40,281 nucleotides of DNA from an uncultured Verrucomicrobia subdivision 3 bacterium (GTDB lineage: Bacteria; Verrucomicrobiota; Verrucomicrobiia; Limisphaerales; UBA11358): assembly GCA_903850425.1 (NCBI GenBank), contig CAINLR010000018.1, forward strand, positions 1-40,281, read 5' to 3'. The position numbers were made by a program, and so were the translations under genes. The notes below the pieces were generated by a model that made no database searches, was not told where the DNA came from, and saw only the letters and a program-made list of their open reading frames with translations. Below are positions 38,548 through 40,281 of this stretch, in pieces (the first letter of the stretch is position 1; each line of letters starts with the position of its first letter).

Positions 38548-40062
38548 TTAATAAACGTGCGTGCTTTCCTCGGCGGAAATCGCGGATTTCAGCACGTCGG
38601 AGGTGAGCTTGAACGAGGTGTGACCGTCGCCGGCCGTGACGCCCTTGGCCACGATCTTGTAGGTGACCGCCTGTTTGGCGCCGAGTTTCGCGACCACCGG
38701 CATGGTGACGGTGTTGCCGCTGATGGTGCCTTCGCTGGTGCTGACCGGCGTGAGTTCCGGCGCAATGGTCACCACGATCTGCACGTTGGAGTCGTCCGCC
38801 GAACCTTGGTTGGTGACCTTGACCGTGTAAGTCGTGGTGTCGCCAATGGCCACCGGATCCGGGTCATCCGATTTTTCAAGCAAGATGGCCGCAATGCCAA
38901 CCACCTTGGATTCGCAACTGGTCGAGACGGCGGCGGCACAGGTGCCTTTGGCCGTGCCGGCGAACTGATAGACGCCCGCGCCTTCGCTGCTGAAGGTCGC
39001 GCACACATTCTGCGGTGCGCTCGCGTCCACCGAGCCGAGGTTCCAGGTGATCTTGTTGCCGCTGACCGCGCCGCCCGCCGTGGTGGAGGCGACCGTCAAA
39101 CCGGCCGGCACGGTGACTTCGAGGGTTGAACCCGCGGCCGGAGCATCACCGGTGTTGGAAACAGTGTAGCAGACGTTGAATTTGCGGCCCATGTATTGTT
39201 GCTCATCGGCTTTGCAGGCGATGGCGAGGACGGGCTGGTGAACGGTCGTGGTGGCCGAGGCTTCGGCGCTCACGCCTTGCGTGGAAGTCACTTTCGCAGT
39301 GTTCACCAGTTTGCCCGTGCTGGAAGCGGCGGCGGTATATTTGACTTCCTTGCTTTCGCCAGGGGCCAGGTTGCCGATGTCAAAGCTCAGGTTGCCCTTG
39401 CCGTCGCTGGTCATGCCCGCCGGAAGCGCATCGGCGATTTGCACGCCGGTGAGGGCGCTGCTGCCGGTGTTCTTGACGGTGAGGGTGACGGGGATCGGGT
39501 CGCAGAGGAGTTCATCCGCCGGTTCCGACTTGGTCAAGGTGATGTTGGCTTTCACGACGTGAATGTCCAGGCAGGCGATCGGATTGTAGGTGGCCGAGCC
39601 GCAGGTGGTCACCACGCCTTCATCGGGGCTGGAGCCATTGACCGTGATGGTTTTGGATTCTTTCGGCCCGAGGGAGCCTAGATTCCAGGTGGCCGCTCCG
39701 TTGCCGGCGGTGGTGGCCTTCGGTTCCGAATCGCCGGCGGCGAAGCCACTGCTGACGCGGTCGCTGACCACGACGTTTTCAAGCGTCGCATCCGTCAGGT
39801 TGCTGACTTTATAAGCATATTGGTAAGGCTGGCCAGCGAGGACTTCAGCGGGCGCCATCTTTTCGAAGAGCAGACCGCTGCCTTCAGCTTTGCCGCTCGG
39901 GAAATATGCCGAGGAGCCACCGGATTTCGCCGGGGTGGCGGTCGCCGACGCTTTGGAGGTCGGGGCAGCGCTGTATTTGCCTTGTTGCTGTTGTTGAGCG
40001 CAACCGGCGAGCAGCACGGCGCAACTCATCACGGACATTACTTTTTTCAGGTTTAGTTTCAT
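38548..40062 (-). CDS. OmcB-like cysteine-rich lipoprotein with four DUF11 repeats
   Basis: A 504-residue lipoprotein from ATG 40062 (MKLNLKKVMSVMSCAVLLAG then C20, lipobox LAGC). A low-complexity Gln and Ser/Ala/Thr linker follows. Four DUF11 repeats come next, beginning near LLFEKMAPAEVLAGQPYQYA, ITLTKSEPADELLCDPIPVT, LAIACKADEQQYMGRKFNVC and ILLEKSDDPDPVAIGDTTTY. Cys residues recur in repeats 2-4, as in the large cysteine-rich outer-membrane protein OmcB of Chlamydia, which cross-links the envelope. The presence here in a related phylum fits a shared PVC-type envelope protein. The strong terminator suggests high expression. An IS630-type element begins about 80 bp upstream of the start. 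Confidence 0.87.
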   Translation of the reverse strand: MKLNLKKVMSVMSCAVLLAGCAQQQQQGKYSAAPTSKASATATPAKSGGSSAYFPSGKAEGSGLLFEKMAPAEVLAGQPYQYAYKVSNLTDATLENVVVSDRVSSGFAAGDSEPKATTAGNGAATWNLGSLGPKESKTITVNGSSPDEGVVTTCGSATYNPIACLDIHVVKANITLTKSEPADELLCDPIPVTLTVKNTGSSALTGVQIADALPAGMTSDGKGNLSFDIGNLAPGESKEVKYTAAASSTGKLVNTAKVTSTQGVSAEASATTTVHQPVLAIACKADEQQYMGRKFNVCYTVSNTGDAPAAGSTLEVTVPAGLTVASTTAGGAVSGNKITWNLGSVDASAPQNVCATFSSEGAGVYQFAGTAKGTCAAAVSTSCESKVVGIAAILLEKSDDPDPVAIGDTTTYTVKVTNQGSADDSNVQIVVTIAPELTPVSTSEGTISGNTVTMPVVAKLGAKQAVTYKIVAKGVTAGDGHTSFKLTSDVLKSAISAEESTHVY

Positions 40063-40143
40063 AACTAGTTGTGTTTTTTGCAAAGGGACAAAATCACGCT
40101 TTGGCCATTTTTTCCATGGAAAAAGCTCCAACGCCGATAATGC

Positions 40144-40281
40144 TAGTGTAGTGTCCCTTAAAAGCGTGACACAACTGCTAATGGGGATTATTGTGGGTGA
40201 ACGATGTCACGCCACGCCCCCCACCTTGAACTCACGGCGGCACAAGCCGTCGAGTTGCGTGCCTTGGTGCGCGCCACTACC
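40144..40281 (+). mobile_element. Left end of an IS630-family insertion sequence (cut by window edge)
   Basis: A terminal segment beginning near TAGTGTAGTGTCCCTTAAAA, in a TA context as expected for IS630 target sites, is followed 60 bp later by the start of a transposase gene. The right end, the inverted partner and the TA duplication are outside the window, so the boundary is approximate. Confidence 0.6.
40204..40281 (+). CDS. IS630-family transposase, N-terminal fragment (continues past the edge)
   Basis: The ATG at 40204 opens a frame that runs to the window end (26 codons). It reads MSRHAPHLELTAAQAVELRA then LVRATT, the usual first helix of IS630-type transposases (x-LT-x3-x-ELxxLVR-x-TT). 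The catalytic DDE part lies beyond the edge. The gene points away from the OmcB-like lipoprotein. Confidence 0.68.
   Translation, partial: MSRHAPHLELTAAQAVELRALVRATT

Overview
The window is high-GC chromosomal DNA, most likely from a Verrucomicrobiota species (Limisphaerales / 'Pedosphaera'-like). This is inferred from the mix of genes: an ECF sigma factor paired with a transmembrane Ser/Thr kinase, a pseudopilin with an H-X9-DG motif, a giant lamin-tail/LamG/CotH surface protein, OmcB-like DUF11 lipoproteins, a passenger-type beta-repeat protein, and HpnH/HpnJ. No rRNA, tRNA, CRISPR array or prophage was seen. The only clear transposon is an IS630-type element cut by the right edge.

Layout. 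0-4.1 kb: a truncated exported beta-repeat protein, then a divergent ECF sigma / receptor kinase pair. 4.5-7.9 kb (minus): FeoA-FeoB iron(II) uptake followed by an LpxR-family outer-membrane protein. 8.2-11.5 kb: DUF192 lipoprotein, lipoprotein thioredoxin, BioD, a PmtA-like methyltransferase and a TPR protein. 11.5-14.7 kb: a hopanoid side-chain operon (small lipoprotein, HpnH, HpnJ) ending at a clear terminator. 14.8-18.1 kb: a degenerate Sel1 protein, a small orphan, a solitary SLATT membrane protein, a GGQ release-factor-like protein and an NtrC-type regulator. 18.1-25.9 kb: a secreted GH2 beta-galactosidase, divergent from an operon of RuBisCO-like protein, DUF1537 acid-sugar kinase and Asp/Glu-racemase-family protein, then a stand-alone CoaB. 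26-30.8 kb: a remnant resembling the EboD C-terminus, a membrane pyrophosphatase, a pseudopilin, RuvB. 30.9-40.1 kb: the CotH protein, Pcm, a lipoprotein with a possible Cys-His-Asp triad, and two DUF11 paralogues.

The most striking signal is a set of unrelated palindromic elements at 21.3-24.0 kb. Two sit in frame inside coding sequence: one in the RuBisCO-like gene just before the first catalytic lysine, and one 96-bp element at the interdomain linker of the sugar kinase. A third overlaps the start of the beta-galactosidase and seems to supply its start codon and the charged part of its signal peptide. A fourth fills the gap between the RuBisCO-like and kinase genes. Two GCAAAG/CTTTGC-type dispersed repeats lie in other gaps. 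The pattern recalls the Rickettsia palindromic elements, which are also found in frame within genes.

The RuBisCO-like / kinase pair resembles 3-oxo-isoapionate (apiose/apionate) catabolism; next to a secreted GH2 enzyme this suggests use of plant-derived sugars. That link is inference.
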